A DNA stretch of 64,000 nucleotides, taken from contig OX485805.1 of assembly GCA_950295325.1 (NCBI GenBank), forward strand, positions 21,375,501 to 21,439,500, in the 5' to 3' direction. The stretch is from Polytrichum commune (taxonomy: Eukaryota; Streptophyta; Polytrichopsida; Polytrichales; Polytrichaceae). Numbering within the stretch: position 1 is the stretch's first letter; the number at the start of each line of letters is the position of its first letter. Positions 1 to 10,785 of this stretch are shown piece by piece. Under the pieces are notes generated by a model that was not told where the DNA came from, did not search any database, and saw only the letters and a list, made by a program, of their open reading frames with translations. The translations under genes and the position numbers were made by a program.

Positions 1-217
1 CAATAAACATAATAGAGGGACATGTATGTCCATTTGATGAGCATGAGAATCTTCACTTTGATAATGAATAAGGTATTAATGTGAGCTCTTGCAATCACGA
101 GGAAAGTGATTTTGGCCTCGATTTGGGTTTGTTTATCATCTCACACTAATCGTGTATTATACATCCTAGAAGAATCGGTCTACTTGGAAAAAGTAACCAT
201 TTAAGACCCATTTACCT
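1..217 (+). repeat. Dispersed AGGTA-ended repeat (subfamily B), right part
   Basis: This is the right-hand part of a short dispersed repeat of roughly 380 bp, cut by the window edge. Its diagnostic end reads AACCATTTAAGACCCATTT then ACCTT. Similar ends recur near 36.8 kb, 41.95 kb and 48.9 kb, and inverted at 16.9 kb, 24.1 kb and 14.0 kb. The body shares a shoulder (ATCTTCACTTTGATAATGAA) with those copies. There is no coding capacity. It is probably a non-autonomous DNA element (MITE). The copy is diverged, so the family name and ends are my inference. Confidence 0.5.
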
Positions 218-307
218 TGTGAATCTCCACAAGGTCTCACGAGAACAAAGCATAGGTCTATTGGTAAACCCCACCTTCCCCCCCCCCCCCCCTCCTCTTT
301 GTCTCTC

Positions 308-720
308 TCCAATGAACAAGAAGAATCAACTGCTAGTTATAGATGAACCAATTGAGTTTGAAGGGGAGGCCACACACATTTTGAAAATGGAGGTTTCAAG
401 CCTTGCAAAACCGCCGTCTTGGATCGGAGTTGAAAACATACGGTTTCAAGCAATAAAAGAGGGACTAACCTCATATCCCAACTCCTCAAAGTTAGGCACA
501 TGTCAAGGCCAACACTCTTTTACTTTGACTTACCAAACTCCATTCCAAAACTGGCATTTTTTAACGTGTGTGGCTTCCGCTTGAGGAATAAGCAGTTCAA
601 ATTCAAGACTTCAAAAAAAAATTACCGATCCATTCAAAAGAATCTACTGACTATTCTTCAATTTGATACATGAAAACTGAAAGATGTCAACATGTAACTG
701 GTTGGTCTTGGACACACAAG
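308..720. repeat. Copy of long-inverted-repeat element (family C), degraded
   Basis: The segment starts AATGAACAAG and holds GATGAACCAATTGAGTTTGA. It resumes near 573 with TTGAGGAATAAGCAGTTCAA and ends near GAAAGATGTCAACATGT. The same blocks occur at 23,200-23,300 and, reverse-complemented, at 23,720-23,875 and 19,900-20,060. About 200 bp between 368 and 570 has no counterpart in the other copies and looks like a later insertion. A poly-C run lies at about 280-291 just upstream. A 121-codon open frame crossing 219-584 mixes unrelated repeat pieces and is not called a gene. Confidence 0.5.
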
Positions 721-767
721 ATCCTGGCTGACCATGCCCAGAAATCTCCCTAGACGTTCATTTTTAG

Positions 768-770
<3 letters not shown>

Positions 771-801
<31 letters not shown>
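771..801. repeat. (CT)n microsatellite
   Basis: An uninterrupted CT dinucleotide run of about 14 units. It has no other annotation value except as a likely length-polymorphic marker. Confidence 0.95.
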
Positions 802-803
<2 letters not shown>

Positions 804-1734
804 GCGCACGCTTGAAGGCTCAACTCCCAAGACTTCCTCCTTGAGAAAATTCTGGCCCCCCTCTTGCATGCACGATGCTGGTTTCTCCCATCCGGATTAT
901 ATCCAGTACTATCTAGGAAGGATAGTAGTCAGAAACATCGGCCAACCAACCGCTTATTAAACGACGCGTTTTTCTTGGGATGCGTGAGGCAATTTGGGGA
1001 GAACAGTGTTGTCGACTAAATGACGCATTTCTTGAGATTTGTGAAGCAATTTGTTAGAATATTGTTAACGGTTCCAAAGGACAGATTCTGTGAAGGTTGG
1101 GTGAGTTAACTTAAGATTGTCTATGGAGTGCCTCATTCAAGAAGGCCAACAATGTGATGGGTGACCTAGTCCTCACATGTCCGCCCACTAGGTTAGGGTT
1201 AACTCTGGTGCAGTAGTGTTGTTGTGTCCCGAAGCAGCTTTTTCCATTACAATTACATCGAGAACCGCGAGGGCATCATACAGTGTCACCAGAACAAGAT
1301 CGTCATCCCATGCTCCAGGACTCGTGCCAAGGATTTGTGGTTGCCGATTCAATCCAATTGCAAGCTGAAAAATGTGTTGGGAACCCCCACTTAAGCTTAT
1401 GTTATACACTTCCAAGCGTCGTTTGTTTGACAAATTTGAACCCGGAACTGACATCGGAGACCTCGAATTTGTTGTAGGTGTCATTAAATTGTGAGGAACA
1501 TGGGATAACAGGAGAGTCAGTTTTTACTAGACTCCCTAGCTAGGGTGGTTGCCACAACTCTTAAACCATGTCGCAACTCTGTCAAAAGGATGGTGGAGGC
1601 TAGGGGTTGGAGTGGGGGAGGTGAGGTACTACATTCATGTTCAACATTAATATGGAAACCAATATCAGAGGTGAAGCGTCTTTCTCTCTCTATGTGTGAG
1701 TTTAAGGATATATAGAGAATTGGTCCAACCCATT
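802..1734. other. Unassigned intergenic DNA
   Basis: No gene or clear repeat boundary is visible here. Short open frames on both strands near 1,190-1,480 overlap each other, lack recognisable motifs and are treated as chance. Confidence 0.6.
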
Positions 1735-1949
1735 TTCTATGTTGTGTTTTTGGACCTATGGCACTTACAGTTGTGGGCTAACTTGGTTACTCGTCTTAAA
1801 CATATGTGTAGACCAAAGAACAAACACCAAAAAGAGAAGTGTATAAATGAGATTAGAGTATGTACTTAAATTTTTATAAATTCCTGGCTCAATAGTCGAC
1901 ATATTTGTGTGGGGGGAAGCTATATGATCACTAACAGAAGGAAAAAAAA

Positions 1950-2001
<52 letters not shown>

Positions 2002-2160
2002 TCACTTTGACAATGAATAAGATATTCTTACAAACTCCAAAAACTATGAGGAAAATGGCCCATAGGCGATAACTAATTTTGCTAATCGTGTTGCACTAAC
2101 TGTGAGTATTGTATCCTACGAGAAGTTGAAAGTGTTTGTTTAAAGGTTGCGTACCTTATA
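1735..2160 (+). repeat. Dispersed repeat (subfamily B) interrupted by (TA)n
   Basis: The order of blocks matches the other subfamily B copies: GACCAAAGAACAAACACCAA, then a GAGATTAGAGTATG region, then CTGGCTCAATAGTCGACA, and after the TA run ATCTTCACTTTGACAATGAA. A (TA) microsatellite at 1,953-1,999 splits the copy. The ends are not exact. It is likely a non-autonomous transposon relic. Confidence 0.5.
1953..1999. repeat. (TA)n microsatellite
   Basis: About 23 uninterrupted TA units lie inside a dispersed repeat copy. The run is expected to be highly mutable. Confidence 0.95.
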
Positions 2161-2299
2161 TGCATTGTAAGCAGGTGGGGAATGTTATGCATAGGCCCTC
2201 GCAAATGTAAGATTATACCAGCTTCAAGACATATTGATTTGCTTTCAACTTAAGAGAATTGAAAATCCCTTCAAGACAAGTGGGTTGAATTCAATTACT

Positions 2300-2600
2300 A
2301 CCTTAATCGAACACCTATATTTGAGTGGTAAGTGTGGATCTTAGAACAAAAAAAAGAAAAAGAAAATACATATTAAATACTCTGAATTTGTTTACCATTC
2401 TAAGCTTAATATTGAAAAAATTTGGGGAGACCTAGACGATCATCTCATGAGAAAAGATGATATCCACAAATTGTTATTTAATGAGATATTCATGTGAGCT
2501 CCAATTTTTTTTGAAGAAAATGACTACGGACAAGACTCTTTGGATGTGCTAATCATCTTCCATTAATCAAATGTTTCATATTGTTTGGAAAGTTGGTCGC
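2300..2600 (+). repeat. Dispersed repeat (subfamily A/B), degraded
   Basis: It starts with ACCTTAATCGAACACCTATA followed by TTTGAGTGGTAAGTGTGG, the same shoulder seen in the copies at 24.7, 36.5 and 46.2 kb. It continues with GAGATATTCATGTGAGCTCC, which matches the window-start copy. The boundaries are approximate and no coding capacity remains. Confidence 0.45.
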
Positions 2601-2604
2601 AAAG

Positions 2605-2945
2605 CTAATAGGGGTGGCTTAAACCCAAGGCCCAACATGGATGGCATGGGAGCAAGGCCGGAATAGTTCTTGGATGGGTGACGTTCCTAGCACTTGACTT
2701 TATTTTCAATGCACCCTATCACCCATGGTCCAACCAATCATATTCGGGGTTATCCGGATGATCTAAGAATAAAGTGGCCCTTGCTAGCAAGAATCATCCA
2801 CTAACTTCACCCACCAATAAGTGTGGGGCATGGTATTAGACCCACTAGAAAATGAAGTAACATTGTAATTCGCGCCAGTGGCAACATCGGAGTTGTTTTT
2901 CTTTCTTCACTTTATGCGGAGCTAAAAGTGTCAAGATAGAACTTG
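2605..2945 (+). mobile_element. 5S-rRNA-like retroposon copy (SINE3- or Cassandra-type)
   Basis: Around 2,640-2,695 the sequence reads GCATGGGAGCAAGGC, then GGAATAGTTCTTGGATGGG followed by TGACGTTCC. This follows the internal promoter of plant 5S rRNA: A box GCTTGGGC, intermediate element, and C box GGATGGGTGACC. Homologous tails follow in the copies near 14.4, 18.3 (inverted) and 54.8 kb, including GAAGTAACATTGTAAT and GGCAACATCGGAGTTG. 5S-derived promoters are known in SINE3 elements and in Cassandra terminal-repeat retrotransposons. I cannot tell which applies, because full ends and a primer-binding site were not found. It is too diverged to be a working 5S gene. Confidence 0.55.
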
Positions 2946-3837
2946 CTCACCTTATCATCAATCAATCATGTCACTTTCAAAAAAAATTGTAAGGTATGCG
3001 GGTGTTAAGTGGTTAGTTTTCATGGTTGACTCACTTAAATTTCCCCAATTAACACATAAAAATTTGTGTTAAACTAGGAGATTGTTTAGTGAATGTTGGG
3101 CCAAACATGATTGAATTTGCAACAATTTTTGCAAGTGTAGCCACCAGGTTTCTTTATTTGGTAGGATAGGGTGGCCCACATAGAGCTCTACGTGTACTTG
3201 CAACTTGTAGGTGCTACAAAATTGTTGTGGTAAAGTGCAAGCACTAGTAGCTCCATTTGCAACTTCTTCAAACATCATGGGGCAACAATAATAAGGTGTG
3301 TTTGCAACTTTATATAGTTGTTTATTGGCATGTGGGTTTGTTATGATTTGTTACCAAGGTCAAACTCCCTGGCTCTCGGTGCGATGTGGGCCTGAACACT
3401 TACTGAGCCACCAACTAAACTAAATTCAACTACCTAGCCACTGATCTACCTCTTTAATCCATTATTCCGCCAAAGCCCCAATAGCCGAAGGTGGCTCGTG
3501 TAGCTCCTTATTCACATTGTACATTTACATATAATTGACCAGTTTTGGTACCAAAAAACCTATTTACATGCATATAATGCCTAAATACCTTTGCATATAT
3601 GCTATATCTTGCATCTAATATTTTGTAGCATATCAGACTCAAGGAATATGAAAACTACAACACTCTAGGCATGTGGCATAGTTACACGTCAACCACTTCC
3701 TTGAATTTTTTTGACACGATTCTAAGGCTCCTCATGTTGGCGTAATAGCGCACTCTACACCATCTAATGGCACATGGTGTGCATCACCCTTGAAGCCTCA
3801 AGGAATGTCCAATATATGTACCCTTCAACTGATAAAC
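2946..3837. other. Mostly unassigned DNA, with a possible pogo-type end at 2,992
   Basis: A TA at 2,990-2,991 is followed by AGGTATGCGGGTGTTA, the terminal motif shared with the small elements at 24,659-25,010 and 46,157. It could be the left end of the pogo-like element whose transposase relic starts at 3,838, or a solitary fragment. The rest shows no gene. Confidence 0.45.
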
Positions 3838-5490
3838 TCAATTTACTCCTTTTCTCTTCTCAATTGCAATGGACATTGTGCTTGCACATTGGTGGCATGT
3901 AGCTACAATGATTTTCTTATAATCCATAATAGATGGATTTTCTTTGAATTTCTTGTGTAGTCCATCTCCAATTGTTGTGCAATTCTTGATAGACCAAGCC
4001 TCATCAATTCTCAATTTGGCGATTATTTGGCCCACCCTCTCCTTCTTACGTGCCTCTTGTAGAAGTTTAACCTCTTGGTGCTTCTTCTTCGTAGCCTCCA
4101 ATTCCTCCTTCTTCCGAGGTTCTTTTTGTTTTTAGCATGTGTTTTTTTCCTTGCCTTGTCCGCCATCGCATCCATGTACTCGTCGTTTGTCATAAGCCAT
4201 GACCATGAATAATTAATGATTGGATTTGTGGTTGTCTCCTTAGTGGTTATAGGAGGAGCATGTCTAGACCATGTCAAAAAAGGGTGATGACACTCCCTTG
4301 CTCTTCTTCGACAAGGACAAGGTTCACAATGTCCAAATCTAATAGTCCTTCTTCCTTGACAAAATAGTAACATGACACATTACCTTCACGTGCATCGTTG
4401 ATGTCTGCAACTTTCTCAATGCATACAACCTCCTCCCACTCCTCCCGACCAAACACTTATGATGGTGTCATTTTCCCATCCATTGCATTATTGCCCAATG
4501 GCCAAATTCCACATGCTTTGAATTTCTTGTATATATTCTCCGGTGTCAATATTTTCTTCAAAGCTCTTGCCACCCAAGACAAAAGGTCTTCTTTCCAAGC
4601 TCCATCACCCGATATGTCAAGGTCTAGAAGTCTCTACATGCACGAAATGTTGCCTTGAAGCTCTTAAAACATGAAACATCAAGCGGTGCATGGCATGCGA
4701 TGTGTGACTTGGGAGTGTAATGGAATCCAATCACATTACCCTCGCCTTGGCCACATCATTAACAATCACATGCCTTGCATGTCCATCCATGATCAAGAGA
4801 TGGCGATTGTCCATTAATACATTCCCACCCATCAGTGGTCCAACCACTTATCAAACAAAAAGACGGTCACACAAGCACTAGAGTGTATGGCCATACATAC
4901 TCCCAATTCACAACCCTTGAAGTATTTCCAAAGAAATTGATTACTTTTGAAAATGTAAAAATTCGGTATGCTTGCACCGTTTGTATTGATGCAACTTAAG
5001 ATTGACAAACCCATGTTCCTCTATTCTTGCTGGCTTGAGCGTTGCTCTTATCCGCTTTCCAAATGCGATGAAGTTCATATTTATGTAGGCTATATACTAA
5101 TTCAAGACTGTCATAGAATCTTCAAACAACTCCACCCAACTCCACCCAGGCACCTCCCCCTCCCTCCCTCCCTCCCTTGGACCATGATGTTGTCCTTTTT
5201 TTTTGGTCATCTCCACAAGTTTTAGACAAAGTTGGAGGAGTATCACAAAGTAACCCAAAGTGGCCGTCTTCTCGATGTAGACAACAAGTTTCTCCTCTTC
5301 ATGTGGTATTAACACATCATGTTTTCCCCCTCTTCCTCGACATGGTGGTTCCGAAGAGGTGGTTTCGCAAGGTGCTACAAGGAATACCAAATTCATGAGC
5401 CACAAACACGATTTTTGTTCCCACATCAACGACATCCAATGCAACATTGAGTTGGGTTATTGTCCACCTTAAATTGGTTGCACCATCATG
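3838..5490 (-). pseudogene. Pogo/Tigger-like (DDE_1) transposase relic
   Basis: Read on the minus strand, 5,490 to about 5,330 encodes a Psq-type helix-turn-helix (LRWTITQLNVALDVV and VAHEFGIPCSTLRNHLFG). After a frameshift a CENP-B-like second DNA-binding segment follows (HEEEKLVVYIEKTATLGY, then PGWSWVELFEDS near 5,130). The DDE_1 catalytic region lies at about 5,014-4,640: NTNGASIPNFYIFK, LFDKWLDH, then NRHLLIMDGHARHVIV, and after another frameshift KSHIACHAPLDVSCFKSF. This order is typical of plant pogo-like transposases. The first catalytic aspartate was not located. Several frameshifts and stops break the frame, so no protein can be made. The lysine-rich 3' end (4,370-3,838) is the usual charged tail. 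The family is clear from the motifs; the element ends are not. Confidence 0.8.
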
Positions 5491-5935
5491 TTTTTTATAT
5501 TATTTAGATATTGGCGCATCATGTGTAGGAACATGTGTTCCTTTCGAGGTCCCCACACTGAGATTAACACCAAACTGATTGATTGGTGATGAGGACATAT
5601 GACAAGCTCTAAAATGATATGAAGTATAAACTCGTTTGCAAGGGTTAAAACCTAACATGGTGAGTCTTCCCAAAAACTGGGGTGGCCAACCCGTACGACG
5701 AGGCACCACTATGTGGAATGCAATTCTCCTAGCAAAGAGCCCTTACCTAGCTCAATCCATGTTATGTTGCCTCAAAGATGAACGTGATCAACGCCACGGA
5801 CTTCGACAACATTGAATGTGAACTTCACCAAACAGGAGCCTAGACATCAACATTGAATGGTATGAACTTCACGTGTGATCAACAATCCACCTTTGTACCG
5901 ATCTACCCATGAACCTCACGTGGACCAACAATCTA
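5491..5935. other. Unassigned DNA next to the pogo relic
   Basis: A 69-codon minus-strand frame at 5,709-5,500 (begins MVPRRTGWPP) may be an upstream part of the pogo-like element. It has no recognisable domain and no splice junction I trust. Confidence 0.4.
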
Positions 5936-6292
5936 AGGCCAATGGGTGTTAAGTGGCTCATTTTCTTAATTAGAACCCCCTATAAGTTTATGGAATGTGG
6001 TTAGGTGTCGTTCAAAGGGCAAACATCATGAAGATACACGCGCAAATGAGAGCAGAGTACATCTTCAAATATTAAAACCACTCTACACTCAGTAGTGAGA
6101 AGGACCTTTGTATCCAACATTCCACGTGCATTCACAATAACTATAACTAAATCAAAGGAGGGCCGATTTCCAACCCGGTTGATGGAGATGTCTCATCATA
6201 GGTTTGCCGATACAACATGACTTTTGTTGTGTAAATATGAATGGTAGAAGTTGGACAACATGAAAAACAAACCAAATAACACCTGCATACCT
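5936..6292. mobile_element. Small TA-flanked inverted-repeat element (subfamily A MITE)
   Basis: Ends are AGGCCAATGGGTGTTAAG on the left and, reverse-complemented, AGGTATGCAGGTGTTATT on the right. Each is bordered by a TA (5,934-5,935 and 6,293-6,294). The interior follows the copy at 24,659-25,010 (AAACATCA blocks, GGTAGAAGTTGGACAACATG). It has no coding capacity. A TA duplication with these ends fits the Tc1/mariner-pogo group; the link to the neighbouring pogo relic is inference. Confidence 0.6.
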
Positions 6293-8208
6293 TAGCTTTG
6301 TGCCAAACCCTATGGCCTTTGGCATTGAACCACCTAAACCTCAGTAGCAAGTAATGTGGACCTCGCCAACAACTAATCTAGCCAACTACTAATCTAGCCA
6401 ACTAATTGGTGCACCCAACAGACGCACATTACACACAAGAATTGTCATGAATTGGGAATCATGCATGGATATGGAGTACCTTGTGTGCCTAAGACATGGG
6501 ATTGAGATTGTGGGTGAATGCAGCGCTTGAGGAATTTGTGTGCATTTCACATCAGAATCTGCATCTGCAGATAGAGCAGAGCCCCGGGATGGCAACTCAA
6601 ACAAATAAATACAGGGGCTCGTCCAAAAATTTCACAAACGCATAGATTATGTACACATAGTCGTACATATAATCTAGATTGTGTTTGAAATATTCTACAA
6701 CTTCCAACTATTGAAGAGGGGTTGCAAAGTTTCAAAAGAGAAGCAGGAGAGAAGCCACCAAAAGAAGTCGGGAAGAGAGTTAGGGTTAGGGCTTACAAGC
6801 CAAAATAATCTATATTATCTTCAAATTTTTTTTGTAGATTATATAAATTATATTAAGGTATGATAGAGACTGGATTATGGACCGGCCCCTTGTCCAAGAG
6901 AAAGTCCACATTATTTTTGAATTATTCATGTATAATAATACATCAACATGTTCAAATGAAACGATTATTACATATTATGGATGGTCTCAATGTGCACTAC
7001 ATCACTCCATTCTGATTTTTGCAAAATTGTTCTTTGGTATGAATATGCAAGGATAACATAAATGGTTTATCTGTTACAAAATATTTTGCACTAGTTGCCA
7101 CCCCGGGAGCAGAGCCTCCCCATCCTCAGACTCCAAGGATGAACACTCCAACTCAGGCTTGACCATGTGTTGTGCATCTTCAATCCACCAACATTTGCCC
7201 TCTTTTGGGTCCAAAGTCAGAGATCTTACGCAGAGGTTCCAAATTCGGCAAGAGTTTGAAGGCCTCTGGTTCATCGAAGTTGGCTGCCATCCCCACCTTT
7301 TAGATGTCTCCCTCACCTTCACATGAATCACACAAGTTGGCCAAGCGCAGATCCGCAGCTTGGAATGAGATGAATTCATGGTTGTGGCTGGAACTTATAC
7401 TGTATGCATCAGCTGTTGCCCTCAAATCAACCCAAAGCCATTCAATTTCTTGGTGATGGCAGGTGCTCTGCAATCTCAAATGCTAAATGTGTTCAGATTG
7501 AAGGTGCATCCAAATAGAAAACGTTGGCGCAATCGATCGATTCTCATTGACGTTCACCTAGAACGAGGTTGTTACAACAGCCGCCTCTGGGATTCCAAGA
7601 ACCTCACAATGTGGTTGCAGTTTAGCCGAATTTCGACTTGAATGAATCGATCGCCATTTAGCTTGCGCTTCTTCCTTCAATGTCTGTGATCAGTTAGTTG
7701 GAATGGCAGATTTGGACGCCCATTGCGCAGATCAGCACAGCTGAAGTTTGAAGTCGACATTTGGTTGATTAGCAGGCACCAAAGTGGATTTGGGCTTGCT
7801 CATACCATTTATTCGACTACAAAGGGGCTTTTGGGATTCGATGGGCGACTAGCTATATGGGTCAACCATGTGTTGGCATCTCGGTTGTTGCTCAACGCAA
7901 CCTGAAAGGATTTGATGCCAAGCACATTGAGCCTATATTTAGGTGACTGAATGAGCACTTAACACTCGCGTACCTTAGGTGTCAATGTTGTTGTTAGAGG
8001 AACATGCTATCTGCTGATGTGTTATATTATAAAATTGTGGTCAGGTGGCGAGGCACAACTGATCCCTGCCGCATTGACGGTAACTCTAAGTTAAGTTGTA
8101 GTTGCAATCGGCGGCTAGATAGATTAAATTAGGTGCATGTTATTCTGAAAAAGTGATTTAAAAATATGGCAGCTAACATTGATTAATATTTTGTCAGACA
8201 GGTAGGCA
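6293..8208. other. Unassigned DNA with a GC-richer island at about 7,080-7,910
   Basis: No gene is recognised. The stretch 7,080-7,910 is less AT-rich and less repetitive than its surroundings. It has open frames on both strands (101 codons on minus at 7,379-7,074; 87 codons on plus at 7,378-7,641). None shows a known domain, and in-frame stops break longer readings. It could hold a decayed exon. Confidence 0.5.
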
Positions 8209-8594
8209 GTACTAAGTATGATATTACATGTCACTAAATTGTCTTGCTCGATACTAATTGTGAATCACAGTTTACTCTCACCAACGCTAAATGTTAACCC
8301 AATATAATAGTATTTGTCACTCCTTGTAAATTTTCTTTGGGGAGTATAGATCTATAGTGTTGCAATTACTGTCGCTTACCAAGGGTTTTCCCAATCCAAA
8401 TTTCAATCATCCATGACAATATTTCGTCACAAGTTGCTGACAAAAGAAGGTAGGGTTTTGGCCAACAGATGAGAACTCATCCATCATCCATGACCATGTT
8501 TGATCACTTATTCATAAGAAGTATCATCCAAAAACTTACCGTGGTGACATTAAATATCACAGGGCACTAATAAATATCATATATAATTAGTGTA
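8209..8594. mobile_element. Non-autonomous TIR element (family D), copy 1, diverged
   Basis: This is homologous over its length to 17,563-17,967. Shared blocks include GATACTAATTGTGAATCACA, CGCTAAATGTTAACCCAA, TATAGTGTTGCAATTACTG and TCCATGACAATATTTCGTCA. The ends are TACTAAGTATGATATTA and, inverted, TACACTAATTATATATGATA. There is no coding capacity. The target duplication is not clear, so the superfamily is left open. Confidence 0.6.
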
Positions 8595-10409
8595 CTTATC
8601 AAGGACTTTGCTTCTTGACAGGGGAAAACAGACAAAACTGGACAAAAGTTGAAATCCTAACTTAACTTATTAGTACCTGGGGTGGATTGGGATCGCCGAA
8701 AGTTTTGTCCCTTGCTCGTCTGAATTGGACATCACTTTATCTTTTTTATTGTCGTTCGGTCTGTGCTGAAATATCGGCGAGGTGGAGCCTAACTTTGTGC
8801 ATCAACAATTGATCTCAAAAGTAGACCTAGAAGGCCCCTTTTATACTAGAGCTCAAGTTGGGAAGCGGGGACTTTTGATGCTTGGAGTTGTTGACAAGTT
8901 GAGCTTCCATCCAAAGAGTTCGAATTGTCGAGAGCTTCACCCATCTTCACTATATCGATTGTTTGTGGTGTCTTATCACAAATTATATTTCACAATAAGC
9001 ATGATATCTATGATGACGGACGGAAAAAATCTACTAGTGTAATACTTCAATGGCTTAACTACCTAGAACTACACCATTTACGATATAGATTGTCATTTAT
9101 TGTTCGGAATTACACAATATTATAACTTGTTTATGTTTGCCGAGTAAAAGTCATTGATGTTCTATGATATCCAAACAACCTAATCAACCTTTACTAGTAA
9201 AAATTGAATTCTAAAAGGATGGAGTTATTGTATTGCATGTACTTTCAAATAATAAGTGACGTTGAATACCATAAACTGTGTAGTGGTAAGATCACATCAT
9301 CCTCGTAGGCCTCGAGCTCTCAATAGTTTGAGCAAGTGTGAAGTGACCATGTTAATCAATCCACATTATCAAGAGGGGAATGAGTTTCATGACAAACCAA
9401 GTAATGCTTGAAGTCAATGTTGACTTGGGACCCACAAAACAAGAGCTCGAACTCTCCATATCTCAACTAAGTGGTCCTCACAAAGCAGCTTACAATGTTG
9501 ATTGGGAGCTCTTCCTATTTGGTCCATGTGGGATCCATCCATACACAATCTCAGCATCATAGGTGCAGCCAAAGCGTTAACCCCTCCAATTCAAACTCAA
9601 ATGTGAAGTGGATTGGTCCGAGATGACCCTAAACTGCCGAAATGACAATAAAGAGGTACCCAAACCAAACAGAGTGGTTGGTGGTTCGATTCCCAGTTGT
9701 GAAACCGTCCCTCTACCTACTTGACAAAAGCCTAGCTAGGTGGTTAAAACGCCTCATGTGTTCCAAAAAAACACAAAAAACAAATGTGAAGTGGATTCGA
9801 GTGAACAAACACGGGTAATAAGAGGCTCCCAAAATTAATCTCGCGAACGAGAAGGCTCCTTTTTTCGAGCTCTCATGCCCCGATCACACCAAACTTTCCG
9901 TCTGGTTTCAACCATGAAATTATTGAGGATGGTGTTCAAAACTAGATGTTGGCCCACCACTTTTCACACTATGACAGCCGAAGATGCCGACATATGGTGT
10001 TTGAACTAGCCGGTGTGATCAGCCCCGCAACCTCTCTAACGTAGTGTGAAGGGGCCTTACAACTAAACCCTAATCGTAAACCTCCCGCAACTTTAATATT
10101 TGATCTGTGGTTATGTTATGTAAGAGCTGCCACAAACCCCTTCAGGAGTGTGTAAGATAGGTACACGGTAAATTTTGGAATATATCCGCCGACTCTGCTT
10201 GGAAACCATATCTTTCCTCGATTGACTGAAGTCTGAACTTATGCAGTGGGGAAGTGTAGGGATCAGAATTTATAGTAGACCTGTGGAAATGCGGCTGTGT
10301 GTCTGATGTTTAATAAGTAAGTTAAGTTAGTTACTGATGTGTTTCCTGCTCCGTCGCCAGCCATTGTTTATTGTGCCATGCTCAAATTGCACATTCATCA
10401 CTACACTAA
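8595..10409. other. Unassigned DNA
   Basis: Short overlapping open frames at 8,782-9,125 and 9,380-9,562 have no motif support. I see no gene, RNA or bounded repeat. Confidence 0.55.
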
Positions 10410-10412
10410 TAA

Positions 10413-10785
10413 GGGCCACTTCACACTATGGCCGTCCAAGGGCGGTCAGGGTGAACCAACCTGTACACTGGTTCCTTGGAGGCAAGGGTTTAGGCATCCA
10501 ACAGAGTACAAGTGTATGGGTTGGTTCGCCCAAATCGCCGTCCAAGTCGGGAGGCCATGGGATTGAATGGCCAAACTTTGTTGAGAGCTCAAAGAAGTGG
10601 GCTGAGAATAGTCAATAACATATGTGAATTGGAGCCTTCGGATGGGCATAATGTGAAGCCTCCAAAGGCCAAGCTCAAAGTCCAAACCCATACCATCCCA
10701 CTTTACTCCCTACCCAAAACAACTCCTCCAATCTAATGGCCAAGATCTTGTTGGTTTTTTTTTTTTTTTATGAAAAAATAATTTT
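10413..10785. mobile_element. Tourist-like MITE, 3'-truncated, carrying a nested micro-MITE
   Basis: The left end is TAA followed by GGGCCACTTCACACTATGGCC. The interior matches 11,971-12,240 closely (GGGATTGAATGGCCAAAC, CCTCCAAAGGCCAAG, CTCCAATCTAATGGCCAAGA). The right half and right end of the full-length copy at 12,250-12,471 are missing, so this copy is truncated. A separate 96-bp element is inserted at 10,441-10,536. Open frames crossing the region are incidental. Confidence 0.7.
10431..10546. mobile_element. Nested 96-bp micro-MITE with 10-bp target duplication (Mutator-like)
   Basis: GCCGTCCAAG occurs at 10,431-10,440 and again at 10,537-10,546. Between them lie 96 bp whose ends are inverted repeats: GGTCAGGGTGAACCAACC near 10,444 against GATTTGGGCGAACCAACC read inward from 10,536, about 22 of 29 positions matching. 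The sister MITE at 11,971 has GCCGTCCAAG only once at the same place, followed by the same flank, so it preserves the empty site. Target duplications of 9-10 bp are characteristic of Mutator-like elements. With so little interior, the element is clearly non-autonomous. Confidence 0.75.

Noticed and set aside
219-584. 121-codon plus-strand frame
   Set aside because: It runs through a poly-C slippage tract and fuses pieces of two different repeats.
1188-1484. 98-codon minus-strand frame
   Set aside because: It is overlapped by a plus-strand frame and has no known motif.
2640-2700. A genuine 5S rRNA gene
   Set aside because: Only the internal promoter part is similar. The flanking 5S halves are missing, and the same non-5S body recurs in dispersed copies.
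7074-7379. 101-codon minus-strand frame as a gene
   Set aside because: No domain is recognised and upstream continuation meets stops. It is kept only as part of the unexplained GC-richer island.
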